Origin: JAYWAM01 sp043782425 | Lineage (GTDB): Bacteria; Pseudomonadota; Gammaproteobacteria; Burkholderiales; Usitatibacteraceae | Assembly (NCBI GenBank): GCA_043782425.1 | Contig: JAYWAM010000124.1 | Location: 1 to 6,149 of the forward strand | DNA length: 6,149 bases | Direction: 5' to 3' | Part shown: positions 1-6,149 of the stretch, in pieces | Position numbering within the stretch: the stretch's first letter is position 1 | Layout of the letters: every line of letters starts with the position of its first letter | The notes under the pieces: model-generated | What the model was told of the DNA's origin: nothing | What the model saw: only the letters and a program-made list of their open reading frames with translations | Database searches by the model: none | Translations under genes and position numbers: made by a program

Positions 1-330
1 GGCGAACAGCCGTTTGCGCGCGTGGTGATCGCCGAGAATGGCCAAGAAAAACCCTGCGAGGCGCGCGGCGCCGGCCCGGTTGACGCCACCTTCAAGGCGC
101 TTGAAAGCGTCGCGCATAGTGATGCTGAGCTGCTGCTTTATTCGGTCAACAATGTCACGGCGGGAACCGATTCACAGGGCGAGGTGACGGTGCGTTTAAC
201 AAAAAATGGCCGCATCGTAAATGGCCTGGGATCGGACACCGATATTGTGGTCGCCTCCGCCAAGGCCTACATCAATGCCCTCAACAAAATGGAAAGCGTA
301 CAGAAAGTGAACCCGCAACTTGGCGATTGA
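1..330 (+). CDS. leuA: 2-isopropylmalate synthase, C-terminal regulatory domain (5'-truncated)
   Basis: LeuA condenses acetyl-CoA with 2-oxoisovalerate, the first committed step of leucine synthesis, in the cytoplasm. Only the last 109 residues are present; the reading frame is open from base 1 and stops at TGA 328-330, so the real start lies upstream of the window. The visible part is the C-terminal LeuA allosteric domain, which binds leucine for feedback inhibition. Family landmarks in order are GPVDATFKAL, LLLYSVNNVTAGTDSQGEV, GRIVNGLGSDTDIVVASAKAY and the short tail ending KVNPQLGD. The catalytic TIM barrel is outside the window. A GTG at 22 could be mistaken for a start, but the residues before it (GEQPFAR) continue the same domain. 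The identification rests on recognition of these motifs and is firm. Nothing looks broken in the visible part. Confidence 0.93.
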   Translation, partial: GEQPFARVVIAENGQEKPCEARGAGPVDATFKALESVAHSDAELLLYSVNNVTAGTDSQGEVTVRLTKNGRIVNGLGSDTDIVVASAKAYINALNKMESVQKVNPQLGD

Positions 331-400
331 GTTTCCGCTTGAGTCCGACAGACTCCTGGTTTCACTGTGTCATCTTAGAGGGGACGCCATCTGAAATTCC
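331..400. other. Spacer after leuA, no gene seen
   Basis: This stretch holds no convincing ORF. The only structure is a weak 5-bp hairpin (GAGTC 341-345 with GACTC 351-355) without a following T tract, so it is not a good intrinsic terminator. Confidence 0.5.
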
Positions 401-449
401 GTAGGGTGCGCTTGCGCACCGTTACGGATGGTGCGCAAGCGCACCCTAC
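401..449. repeat. Perfect 20-bp inverted repeat, palindromic intergenic module
   Basis: The left arm (401-420) is the exact reverse complement of the right arm (430-449), with a 9-base loop at 421-429. Each arm is also a hairpin by itself: GGTGCGC 405-411 pairs with GCGCACC 414-420 across TT, and the right arm does the same. The structure can therefore form one long stem or two small ones. The outer ends are GTAGGG and CCCTAC. It is not followed by a T tract, so it is not a standard intrinsic terminator, although the transcript would fold strongly. Sequences of this type resemble dispersed REP/MITE-like intergenic repeats of proteobacteria; the family name is not certain. Confidence 0.9.
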
Positions 450-468
450 CAGACGATCCACAGCCTTC

Positions 469-547
469 GTAGGGCGGATTAGCGTAGCGTAATCCGCCGA
501 ATGTGTTCCGCCAGGCGGCGCAATGCGCTTCGCTTATTGCGCCCTAC
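469..547. repeat. Compound palindromic repeat with GTAGGGCG...CGCCCTAC ends
   Basis: This 79-bp module has 8-bp terminal inverted repeats (GTAGGGCG 469-476 and CGCCCTAC 540-547). Inside are two hairpins. The left one pairs GGCGGATTA 473-481 with TAATCCGCC 490-498 around the loop GCGTAGCG. The right one pairs GGCGCAAT 517-524 with ATTGCGCC 536-543, extended by GCG 525-527 with CGC 531-533 and a TT bulge. A small CCGCC-A-GGCGG hairpin (508-518) lies between them. The layout of two imperfect hairpins within shared terminal repeats is typical of non-coding, REP-like dispersed elements. It has no coding capacity. Origin as a mobilised repeat is inferred from its form. Confidence 0.85.
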
Positions 548-718
548 AGAGAATGGGTTTTGGCAATTACCCGCATAGGCAAGGTTCGAACAATTCATAT
601 CCACGGTCACGATTTTGCCACCATCTATCCTGCCATAGCCATGATGGTGGTGTAGGCTGCTTTGCATGGGCAAATGTGGCCGCTAATTGCGGCGTCGCAG
701 GAACAAAAGGGGACGATC
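548..718 (+). promoter_or_regulatory. Leader and presumed promoter region of the macroglobulin gene
   Basis: This region must carry the expression signals of the downstream gene if that gene is transcribed separately from leuA. I find no convincing -35/-10 pair. TTGGCA at 560-565 resembles a -35 box but has no -10 at the right distance. Three small inverted repeats are visible: CCACCATC 618-625 with GATGGTGG 643-650 (17-base loop), TTTGC 661-665 with GCAAA 670-674, and GCCGC 679-683 with GCGGC 689-693 around TAATT. They could be operator half-sites or leader RNA hairpins; their role is unknown. Confidence 0.35.
708..713 (+). promoter_or_regulatory. Ribosome binding site that fixes the start at 719
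   Basis: AGGGGA at 708-713 is a strong Shine-Dalgarno match, five bases before ATG 719. It decides in favour of this ATG over the in-frame TTG at 662, which has no comparable site and would add 19 residues ahead of the hydrophobic N-terminus. Confidence 0.8.
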
Positions 719-3700
719 ATGGCAAGCTCGGGTATGCAAGATTTACTGAAGCCGGCGTTGCGGCGCTGGTCTTTGGCTGTTGGTATTGTCATTGCGACAG
801 CGTTGGGCGGCTGGTGGTTATTGGGCAAAGACTCCACACAGTCAAGCCTATCCTTTGGCGAGGCGGAAGCCGCTGAACAATTTGCAGCGCTCGATTGTCA
901 GGCGCGCTACTTTGATTCGTCCCCCGCCCTGGCGTTGATGTTTGCTGCACCCGTCGATGGGCGGCAAAATCTGTCAAAAATCCTGACCGTGCTCGATCTG
1001 GGTGCAAGCGGCGATGAAGTCAGAAGCCGCAGTAAACAAAGACAATCCAATCCACCCGCTGCGGCCAGCGCAGCGGCCGCTGACAATAAAGGCACAGACA
1101 AGGACAAAATCAAGGCCGTCAATACTGTGTGGATTGTAGGTGATAACCCGCGCGTGTTGTATCTGCCGCATGTCACGCCAAAACACCGCTATCGCGTCAG
1201 CCTGAGCGCTGAACTGCAATCGAGCAGCAAAGAGAAGCTTGGACAAAATCTGTCGTGCGACATCATCGCCGAAGCGATGCCGCCATCGTTCTATTTCGCC
1301 AGCCGTGGCACGGTACTACCCGCCAAACAAAACGGCGGCCTGCCGATAGTGACGGTGAATGTGCCTGAAGTCGATGTGCAATTTTTGCGTGTTGAGCCAG
1401 CGCAATTGCCGCGCTTTCTGGAGCGCGTGGTCGGCAAGCGCAGCAAGAAGGACGCGGCAATACAGCAAGATGAAGACGAGGAACAATATTATTACGACGA
1501 TAGCCCGCGTGCACCGCAAGGCGCCATTCAAGGCTATCAACTAGATACCTTGCGCAGCGTTTCCAAAAGCGTCTACGTGGGGCGCTTTGTTGCAGACGCG
1601 CGCGAAAACCGCCGCAACATTACGCATTTGCCGGTCGAGGATATCAAGGAGCTACAGGAACCCGGGATTTATATAGCGGTGATGAACGAGCCAGGCCGGT
1701 TCCGTCCCGACTATCAAACCACTTACTTTTATGTCAGCGACATCGGCATACATGTGCGCCGCAGCGCTAATTCGCTCAATGCGTTCGCTATTTCGCTCAA
1801 GTCAGGTAAGGCGCTGCCGGGCGTCGAGTTTCAGTTGCTGGACGAGGGCGGCAAGTCGCTGGGAAAAGCCGCTGTGGACGGCGATGGCCACGCCATTTTT
1901 TCCATAAAGACTTCTGCTGCTCGTGTGATTACTGCGAAGCGCGGCAACGAATTTTCGCTGCTGTCGCTGATTGAACCGGCGCTTGATCTTTCCGAGTTTG
2001 ATACCGGCGGCCACCTGCCGCGCGCCACCAAGATCTACGCTTATGCGGGGCGCGATTTGTATCGTCCGGGCGAGACTTTTGAGGCCAGCATTCTGGTGCG
2101 CGATGGCGATGGAAATCCGCTGCCTCCCGCGCCCATTAGCGCAACGCTCAAGCGCGCGGACGGTAAAACAGTGCAGCAATACACCATACGGCCGGATGAC
2201 AAGAGGGCGGGTTTTCTACAACACGCGATCTTGCTCCCACAAGATGCGCAAACGGGTTCCTGGGCGCTGGAGTTGCGCGCCGACCCGGGCGCCAAAGCGC
2301 CCGATAGCGTGATGAAATTTCAGGTGGAAGAATTTCTTCCTGAGCGCATGAAGCTTGATCTGAAAAGCAAAAAAGCCTACCTCGCTCCGGGGGAGGATAT
2401 GCTGGTGCAGGTGCAAGGCAACTATCTCTACGGCGCGCCTGCCGCCGGTAACAAGCTCATGGGCACGGCAACCACCGAGCGCAACCGCGTGCCGTTTGCC
2501 AAGGAGTGGCCGGGTTTTGAGTTTGGCGATTTTGCGGATGACACTCTGAAAAAGCGCGAAGACATTGCTTCAGCCGATTTGGATGACAACGGCAACGCTG
2601 AAATTACCATTGCCGCACCAGCAAAAATTGCCGAGCAGGCGCGTTCGCCGCTTAGCGTGAGCGCCACATTGAGCTTGCTCGAATCCGGAGGGCGTCCGGT
2701 GGTGCGCACTATCGAGCGCACCATATTCCCCGCTGAAAAGCTCATCGGCCTGCGTCCGACCTGGAGCGGCAAATTTGTGCGCGAAGGCTCGAATGCCGAA
2801 TTCGAGGTGATCCGCGTCGACCGCGAAGGTAAATTCGCGCCGCTTAGCAAAGCCATTTTGCGCGTATACCGCGAGGATCGTGATTACTACTGGGTGTTTG
2901 ACGATCAACGCGGCTGGCATTCTGGTTTTAACGAGGAAGATGAGCTGATTGATAGCCGCGAGTTCGATCTTAGCAAACGCAACAAGGTTTTCTTTCCGGT
3001 CAAGTATGGACGCTACCGCATCGAAGTCATTGACCGTGAAACGGGCTACGCGGCGCGTTATCGCCTTTACGCCGGATGGGGAGCGCAGGATGCCGAGTTG
3101 GCCGGCAACCGCCCTGATCGCGTCGCGTTGAAACTCGATAAGCCCGGCTACAGCGGGGGTGAGAGCGCACAGCTCAGCATTTCGCCGCCGCACGCGGGCG
3201 AGGCGCTGGTGCTGGTTGAGGGAGGCAGCGGCGTATTGTGGAAAAAGCTTGTCAGTGTTTCGGCGCAGGGTACCACTCTGAGCGTGCCGATCGACAAGAC
3301 GTGGAATCGACATGACCTGTATGTTTCTGCCGTGGTGTTTCGCCCCGGAAGCCGCAGCGAAAAAGTGACGCCTGCGCGCGCCATGGGCATCACCTACTTA
3401 CCTATCGACAGCGAAGCGCGCAAGCTCGCCGTGAAGCTCGATGCGCCGCAGAAAACCCAGCCCGAAAGCGCGTTGAAGATCAAGGTGAAAGCAGAGGGTT
3501 TGAAAGGTGAAATGGCGACCGTCACGCTATCCGCCGTGGATGTGGGAATCCTCAACATTACCAACTTCGCCAGCCCCGACGCATTCGATTTCTTCCTCGG
3601 CAAACAGCGCTACGCACCCGATGTATTGGACTTGTACGGCAAATTCATCGAAACAGTCGAAGGCCAGAAAGGCAAGTTGAAATTTGGCGGCGATGCAAAA

Positions 3701-5950
3701 ATGCGCGAATCCAAATCCTCGCCCAAAAAAGTCAAGCTGGTGGATCTCTATTCAGGCCCGGTGACATTAAACGACAAAGGCGAAGCAGACATCACGCTGA
3801 ACATTCCCGACTTCAACGGCACGTTGCGTCTCATGGCAGTGGTGGCGGGCAGTAAACAATTCGGGCGCGCGGAAATGGAAGTGACCAGCGCCGCGCCGAT
3901 TGTGGCCGAGCTTGCCATGCCGCGTTTTGTCTCGCCCGGTGACAAGGCGACCATTGCGCTCGATGTGACCAACATGACGGCTGAAGCGCAGACCGTGAAA
4001 GTCAGCGTCACCAGCGTCGGCCCGGTAAAAGTCAGCGGCGCAGCCGAAGCGCTGCAACTCAAGCCGCAGCAAAAAAAGACGCTGCGCTTGAGCGCTGAAG
4101 CGCTTGATGCGAGCGGCCAGGGCATTATCACAGTAATGGTCAACAACACTGACAAAACTACGCCGATCAAGATCAAGCGGGAGGCAGTGCTGGCGATATC
4201 ACCGCTCGCGCCCGCAGAGCGCACGCGGCGCTACCAGCGCGTTGCGCCGCACGAAACGGTCAAACTCGACGCTACTCTGACCGAAGGTCTGTATGCCGGT
4301 TCGGCGCTGGTCACCGCAACGCTCTCCAGCACGCCGCCGATCAACGTTGCCGATCAAGTCAAGGGCCTGCTTGGCTACCCCTACGGCTGCCTGGAGCAAA
4401 CCACGAGCAAAGCTTTTCCGCATTTGCTGATTGATGAGAAACTCGCCGCCGCATTTGGCTTGAAGCCGTTTGAAAAGGCCGAGCGTGAAAAGGCCATGGA
4501 CCAGGCTTTCGCGCGCTTAGCCGGTCTACAGCGCAGCTCGGGAGCGTTCACATTGTGGGGTGAAGGCCCGGATGAGCCGTGGCTGACGGCCTACGTGACT
4601 GACTTTCTGAAAACCGCGCGTGACCAGGGTTATGCTGTTCCTGATGCGATGGTGAAACGTGCAGATGAGTGGATGCTCAAGCAATTGCAGCAGGCGGGAT
4701 CCAGCTTTCCGCCCAAGCCGGTGGCAAAAAATCCGGACAATAAGGCGTTGCCCGATGACGCCATTACGCGCAGTCAATATTGGGCCGGCGACTATGCCGC
4801 ACACGATATTGCCGTCAACGGCCACCGCAGGCTGGGCGCGCTGGCCTACATGGGCTATGTGCTGGCGCGTGATGAAAAAGCGCCGCTCGCCGCGTTGCGC
4901 ATTTTGCATGACGAGTATCGTGATCGTGCGCTCTCGCCCTTACCCATGACGCATCTGTCCATCGCATTGCAACGCATGGGCGATGAAAAACGCAGCGTGT
5001 CCGCGCTCGACTATGCCTTCGCCACGCCTTACGGCATCACCGGCTATGACTGGCAATGGCTGGGCGATTACGGCACGCAGTTGCGCGATACCGCGCTGTC
5101 GTTCAGTTTGCTTGAGCGTCATAAGGTCGTACACAAACGCAAAGATAATCTTCTGAATGAACTCGTGCAGCTCGTACCCAAGGCGCGTTGGCTTTCGACC
5201 CAGGAACAAATGGCATTGCTGCTCGTTGCCAAGGATTTTTCCGGCAGTAGCGGCAGCGCCAACAACAACGAATGGCGCGCCACCATCACTTCCGCAGGTA
5301 AAGATGTCGTGCTGCAAAGCAAGAATAGCGAGATGCGCGAATTCAATGCGGACGCGCTAAAACGCGGTGTCGCGATCACCAACAATCACACCGAACCGAT
5401 CTTTCTGGCGATTGAAACGGTGGGCTTCGCGATAAAACCGCGTGAGCCGAAAGACGATCTGATCGCCTTGCGCCGCACCCTCTACGAAGCCGATGGCTCG
5501 CTGGTGGGTAACAGGGTGTTGAAAGTGGGTGAACAATTGCTGGTGCATCTGGAAGTGAACGCCAAGCGGCGCATTGAAGATGGCCTGGTGGTGGATCGCG
5601 TTCCCGCCGGGTTGGAAATTGAAAATATGAACATCACGCAAAACGGCAGGGCCAATCCTCTGGCGAATTTCAACGTCACACCGCACAACGACACTCGCTA
5701 TGGCAGACGCAATCCCATCAATCCTGCTGAGGCGATGGCCGATACACGCATCAAACACCGCGAATTCCGCGATGACCGTTTTGTGGCTGCCGCGAGACTG
5801 GAAAATACACTAGACCTGTTCTATCTGGTGCGCGTAGTCACCCCCGGCCTGTTCGTCATCCCCCCCAGCTTTGCCGAGGACATGTACCGGCCTGAAGTGC
5901 GCGGGATGAGCGCCGCAGGCGGCGTGATGCGGGTGGAAGATAAAAGGTAG
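719..5950 (+). CDS. yfhM: Bacterial alpha-2-macroglobulin, thioester-containing YfhM/ECAM type
   Basis: Predicted 1743-residue periplasmic protease inhibitor. Family members trap attacking proteases: cleavage of a bait region triggers a conformational change and the thioester binds the protease covalently. The start is ATG 719, backed by its ribosome binding site. The N-terminus has K11, R15, R16 and a hydrophobic helix at about 17-36, so it is probably held in the inner membrane facing the periplasm; no lipobox cysteine is present. Macroglobulin (MG) domains follow, with family landmarks SFYFASRG (190-197), RDLYRPGE (445-452), YLYGAPA (569-575), TWNRHDLY (862-868) and SAVDVGILN (938-946). 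A likely bait region lies at about 990-1013, before PDFNG (1030-1034). The thioester motif is C1224-L-E-Q1227, in GYPYGCLEQTTS, followed by an alpha-helical thioester domain (WLTAYV from 1288) and the C-terminal receptor-like MG domain (DRVPAGLE 1626-1633, REFRDDRF 1681-1688). E. coli YfhM is about 1653 residues; the extra length is in insertions at about 105-130, 245-263 and 1326-1355. There are only three cysteines: 60, 180 and 1224. The match to YfhM is recognised from memory along the whole length; the YfaS type lacks the thioester motif and is excluded. Confidence 0.95.
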   Translation: MASSGMQDLLKPALRRWSLAVGIVIATALGGWWLLGKDSTQSSLSFGEAEAAEQFAALDCQARYFDSSPALALMFAAPVDGRQNLSKILTVLDLGASGDEVRSRSKQRQSNPPAAASAAAADNKGTDKDKIKAVNTVWIVGDNPRVLYLPHVTPKHRYRVSLSAELQSSSKEKLGQNLSCDIIAEAMPPSFYFASRGTVLPAKQNGGLPIVTVNVPEVDVQFLRVEPAQLPRFLERVVGKRSKKDAAIQQDEDEEQYYYDDSPRAPQGAIQGYQLDTLRSVSKSVYVGRFVADARENRRNITHLPVEDIKELQEPGIYIAVMNEPGRFRPDYQTTYFYVSDIGIHVRRSANSLNAFAISLKSGKALPGVEFQLLDEGGKSLGKAAVDGDGHAIFSIKTSAARVITAKRGNEFSLLSLIEPALDLSEFDTGGHLPRATKIYAYAGRDLYRPGETFEASILVRDGDGNPLPPAPISATLKRADGKTVQQYTIRPDDKRAGFLQHAILLPQDAQTGSWALELRADPGAKAPDSVMKFQVEEFLPERMKLDLKSKKAYLAPGEDMLVQVQGNYLYGAPAAGNKLMGTATTERNRVPFAKEWPGFEFGDFADDTLKKREDIASADLDDNGNAEITIAAPAKIAEQARSPLSVSATLSLLESGGRPVVRTIERTIFPAEKLIGLRPTWSGKFVREGSNAEFEVIRVDREGKFAPLSKAILRVYREDRDYYWVFDDQRGWHSGFNEEDELIDSREFDLSKRNKVFFPVKYGRYRIEVIDRETGYAARYRLYAGWGAQDAELAGNRPDRVALKLDKPGYSGGESAQLSISPPHAGEALVLVEGGSGVLWKKLVSVSAQGTTLSVPIDKTWNRHDLYVSAVVFRPGSRSEKVTPARAMGITYLPIDSEARKLAVKLDAPQKTQPESALKIKVKAEGLKGEMATVTLSAVDVGILNITNFASPDAFDFFLGKQRYAPDVLDLYGKFIETVEGQKGKLKFGGDAKMRESKSSPKKVKLVDLYSGPVTLNDKGEADITLNIPDFNGTLRLMAVVAGSKQFGRAEMEVTSAAPIVAELAMPRFVSPGDKATIALDVTNMTAEAQTVKVSVTSVGPVKVSGAAEALQLKPQQKKTLRLSAEALDASGQGIITVMVNNTDKTTPIKIKREAVLAISPLAPAERTRRYQRVAPHETVKLDATLTEGLYAGSALVTATLSSTPPINVADQVKGLLGYPYGCLEQTTSKAFPHLLIDEKLAAAFGLKPFEKAEREKAMDQAFARLAGLQRSSGAFTLWGEGPDEPWLTAYVTDFLKTARDQGYAVPDAMVKRADEWMLKQLQQAGSSFPPKPVAKNPDNKALPDDAITRSQYWAGDYAAHDIAVNGHRRLGALAYMGYVLARDEKAPLAALRILHDEYRDRALSPLPMTHLSIALQRMGDEKRSVSALDYAFATPYGITGYDWQWLGDYGTQLRDTALSFSLLERHKVVHKRKDNLLNELVQLVPKARWLSTQEQMALLLVAKDFSGSSGSANNNEWRATITSAGKDVVLQSKNSEMREFNADALKRGVAITNNHTEPIFLAIETVGFAIKPREPKDDLIALRRTLYEADGSLVGNRVLKVGEQLLVHLEVNAKRRIEDGLVVDRVPAGLEIENMNITQNGRANPLANFNVTPHNDTRYGRRNPINPAEAMADTRIKHREFRDDRFVAAARLENTLDLFYLVRVVTPGLFVIPPSFAEDMYRPEVRGMSAAGGVMRVEDKR
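3683..3757 (+). other. Probable bait region of the macroglobulin
   Basis: Residues about 989-1013 follow the FGGD landmark and are rich in Lys, Ser, Arg and Glu (MRESKSSPKKVK), before the next domain resumes at PVTLNDKG. The position matches the variable segment in E. coli YfhM between FGGDGDELKRGG and LPVTLNEQG. A flexible, basic stretch like this would be open to trypsin-like proteases. The assignment is by position and composition, not by proof of cleavage. Confidence 0.5.
4379..4399 (+). other. Thioester motif (Cys-Leu-Glu-Gln) of the macroglobulin
   Basis: The codons encode PYGCLEQ. In thioester-containing macroglobulins and complement proteins, the Cys (1224) side chain bonds with the Gln (1227) to form the reactive internal thioester. 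Both residues are intact, so the protein should be capable of covalent capture. Confidence 0.93.
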
Positions 5951-6058
5951 GCGAGAGTGTCTGTTGCACAAAGTCTAATTACATTTCCAGTTCATTCGTG
6001 CATTGAAAATGGCCACCTTAAATATGAAAGTCGCGATGAATATTGAGAGAACCCGTCG
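5951..6058. other. Spacer downstream of the macroglobulin gene, no gene seen
   Basis: No ORF, ribosome binding site or clear terminator is seen between the TAG at 5948-5950 and the inverted repeat at 6059. The family's usual partner gene pbpC does not begin here. Confidence 0.5.
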
Positions 6059-6149
6059 TCCCAGCGAAGGCTGGGACCCAGTCCGTTACACGATCTGACT
6101 ATTTTTTCAAAGTGATGTTGATGGGACTGGGTCCCAGCCTCCGCTGGGA
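6059..6149. repeat. 26-bp inverted repeat with nested hairpins, reaching the window edge
   Basis: The left arm 6059-6084 pairs with the right arm 6124-6149 at 25 of 26 positions; the single mismatch is A6067 opposite C6141. Each arm is itself a hairpin: TCCCAGC 6059-6065 with GCTGGGA 6070-6076 around GAAG, and TCCCAGC 6132-6138 with GCTGGGA 6143-6149 around CTCC. The 39 bases between the arms include a T run at 6102-6107. The element may continue past the window. It looks like a pair of dispersed intergenic repeat units in opposite orientation (REP-doublet-like) and could end or stabilise the macroglobulin transcript. Confidence 0.88.

Noticed and set aside
341..360. Intrinsic terminator for leuA
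   Set aside because: The stem is only 5 bp and no T tract follows it.
375..390. Remnant ribosome binding site GAGGGGACG similar to the one at 708-713
   Set aside because: No start codon or open frame follows at a useful distance; the 8-base match AGGGGACG is likely chance.
401..547. CRISPR array
   Set aside because: The repeats are palindromic, not direct repeats with regular spacers.
662..718. In-frame TTG at 662 as start of the macroglobulin gene
   Set aside because: It lacks a Shine-Dalgarno site, would place 19 non-conserved residues before the hydrophobic helix, and overlaps leader hairpins; ATG 719 has a strong, well-spaced site.
761..775. Twin-arginine (Tat) signal in the macroglobulin N-terminus
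   Set aside because: R15-R16-W-S-L has the arginine pair but lacks the Phe-Leu-Lys part of the consensus; a Sec-type signal anchor is the simpler reading.
523..876. Open frame of 117 codons across the intergenic region and gene start
   Set aside because: It begins in the palindromic repeat, has odd Cys/His-rich composition, no ribosome binding site, and runs out of frame into the macroglobulin gene.
2570..3313. Antisense reading frame of 247 codons
   Set aside because: It lies wholly inside the macroglobulin gene on the opposite strand, has no recognisable family features, and is best explained as a by-product of codon use in the sense gene.

Overview
The window reads as chromosomal DNA of a Gram-negative proteobacterium. 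The LeuA tail and the style of the intergenic repeats suggest a betaproteobacterium (Nitrosomonadales-like), but the sequence alone does not fix the taxon. It holds one partial gene, one very large complete gene and two repeat-rich intergenic stretches. All coding is on the + strand.

Layout: positions 1-330 are the 3' end of leuA (2-isopropylmalate synthase), covering the C-terminal leucine-sensing domain. Positions 331-718 are non-coding. Inside lie two neighbouring palindromic modules (401-449 and 469-547), both bounded by GTAGGG...CCCTAC, followed by a leader with several small hairpins and a strong ribosome binding site. Positions 719-5950 encode a 1743-residue bacterial alpha-2-macroglobulin of the YfhM/ECAM type with an intact Cys-Leu-Glu-Gln thioester motif. 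Positions 5951-6149 are non-coding and end in a large inverted repeat that runs to the window edge.

The two genes have no obvious functional link: leuA is biosynthetic, while the macroglobulin is a predicted periplasmic protease trap. The repeats separate the macroglobulin gene from its neighbours, so it looks like its own transcription unit. The usual partner, pbpC (penicillin-binding protein 1C), does not start within the 199 bases downstream.

The main points of interest are the predicted transmembrane anchor in place of the lipoprotein signal known from the E. coli homologue, three lineage-specific insertions in the protein, a cysteine pair that may form a disulfide, and the compound palindromes on both sides of the gene. 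I see no clearly new biological system. The gene is a recognisable family member with unusual details.
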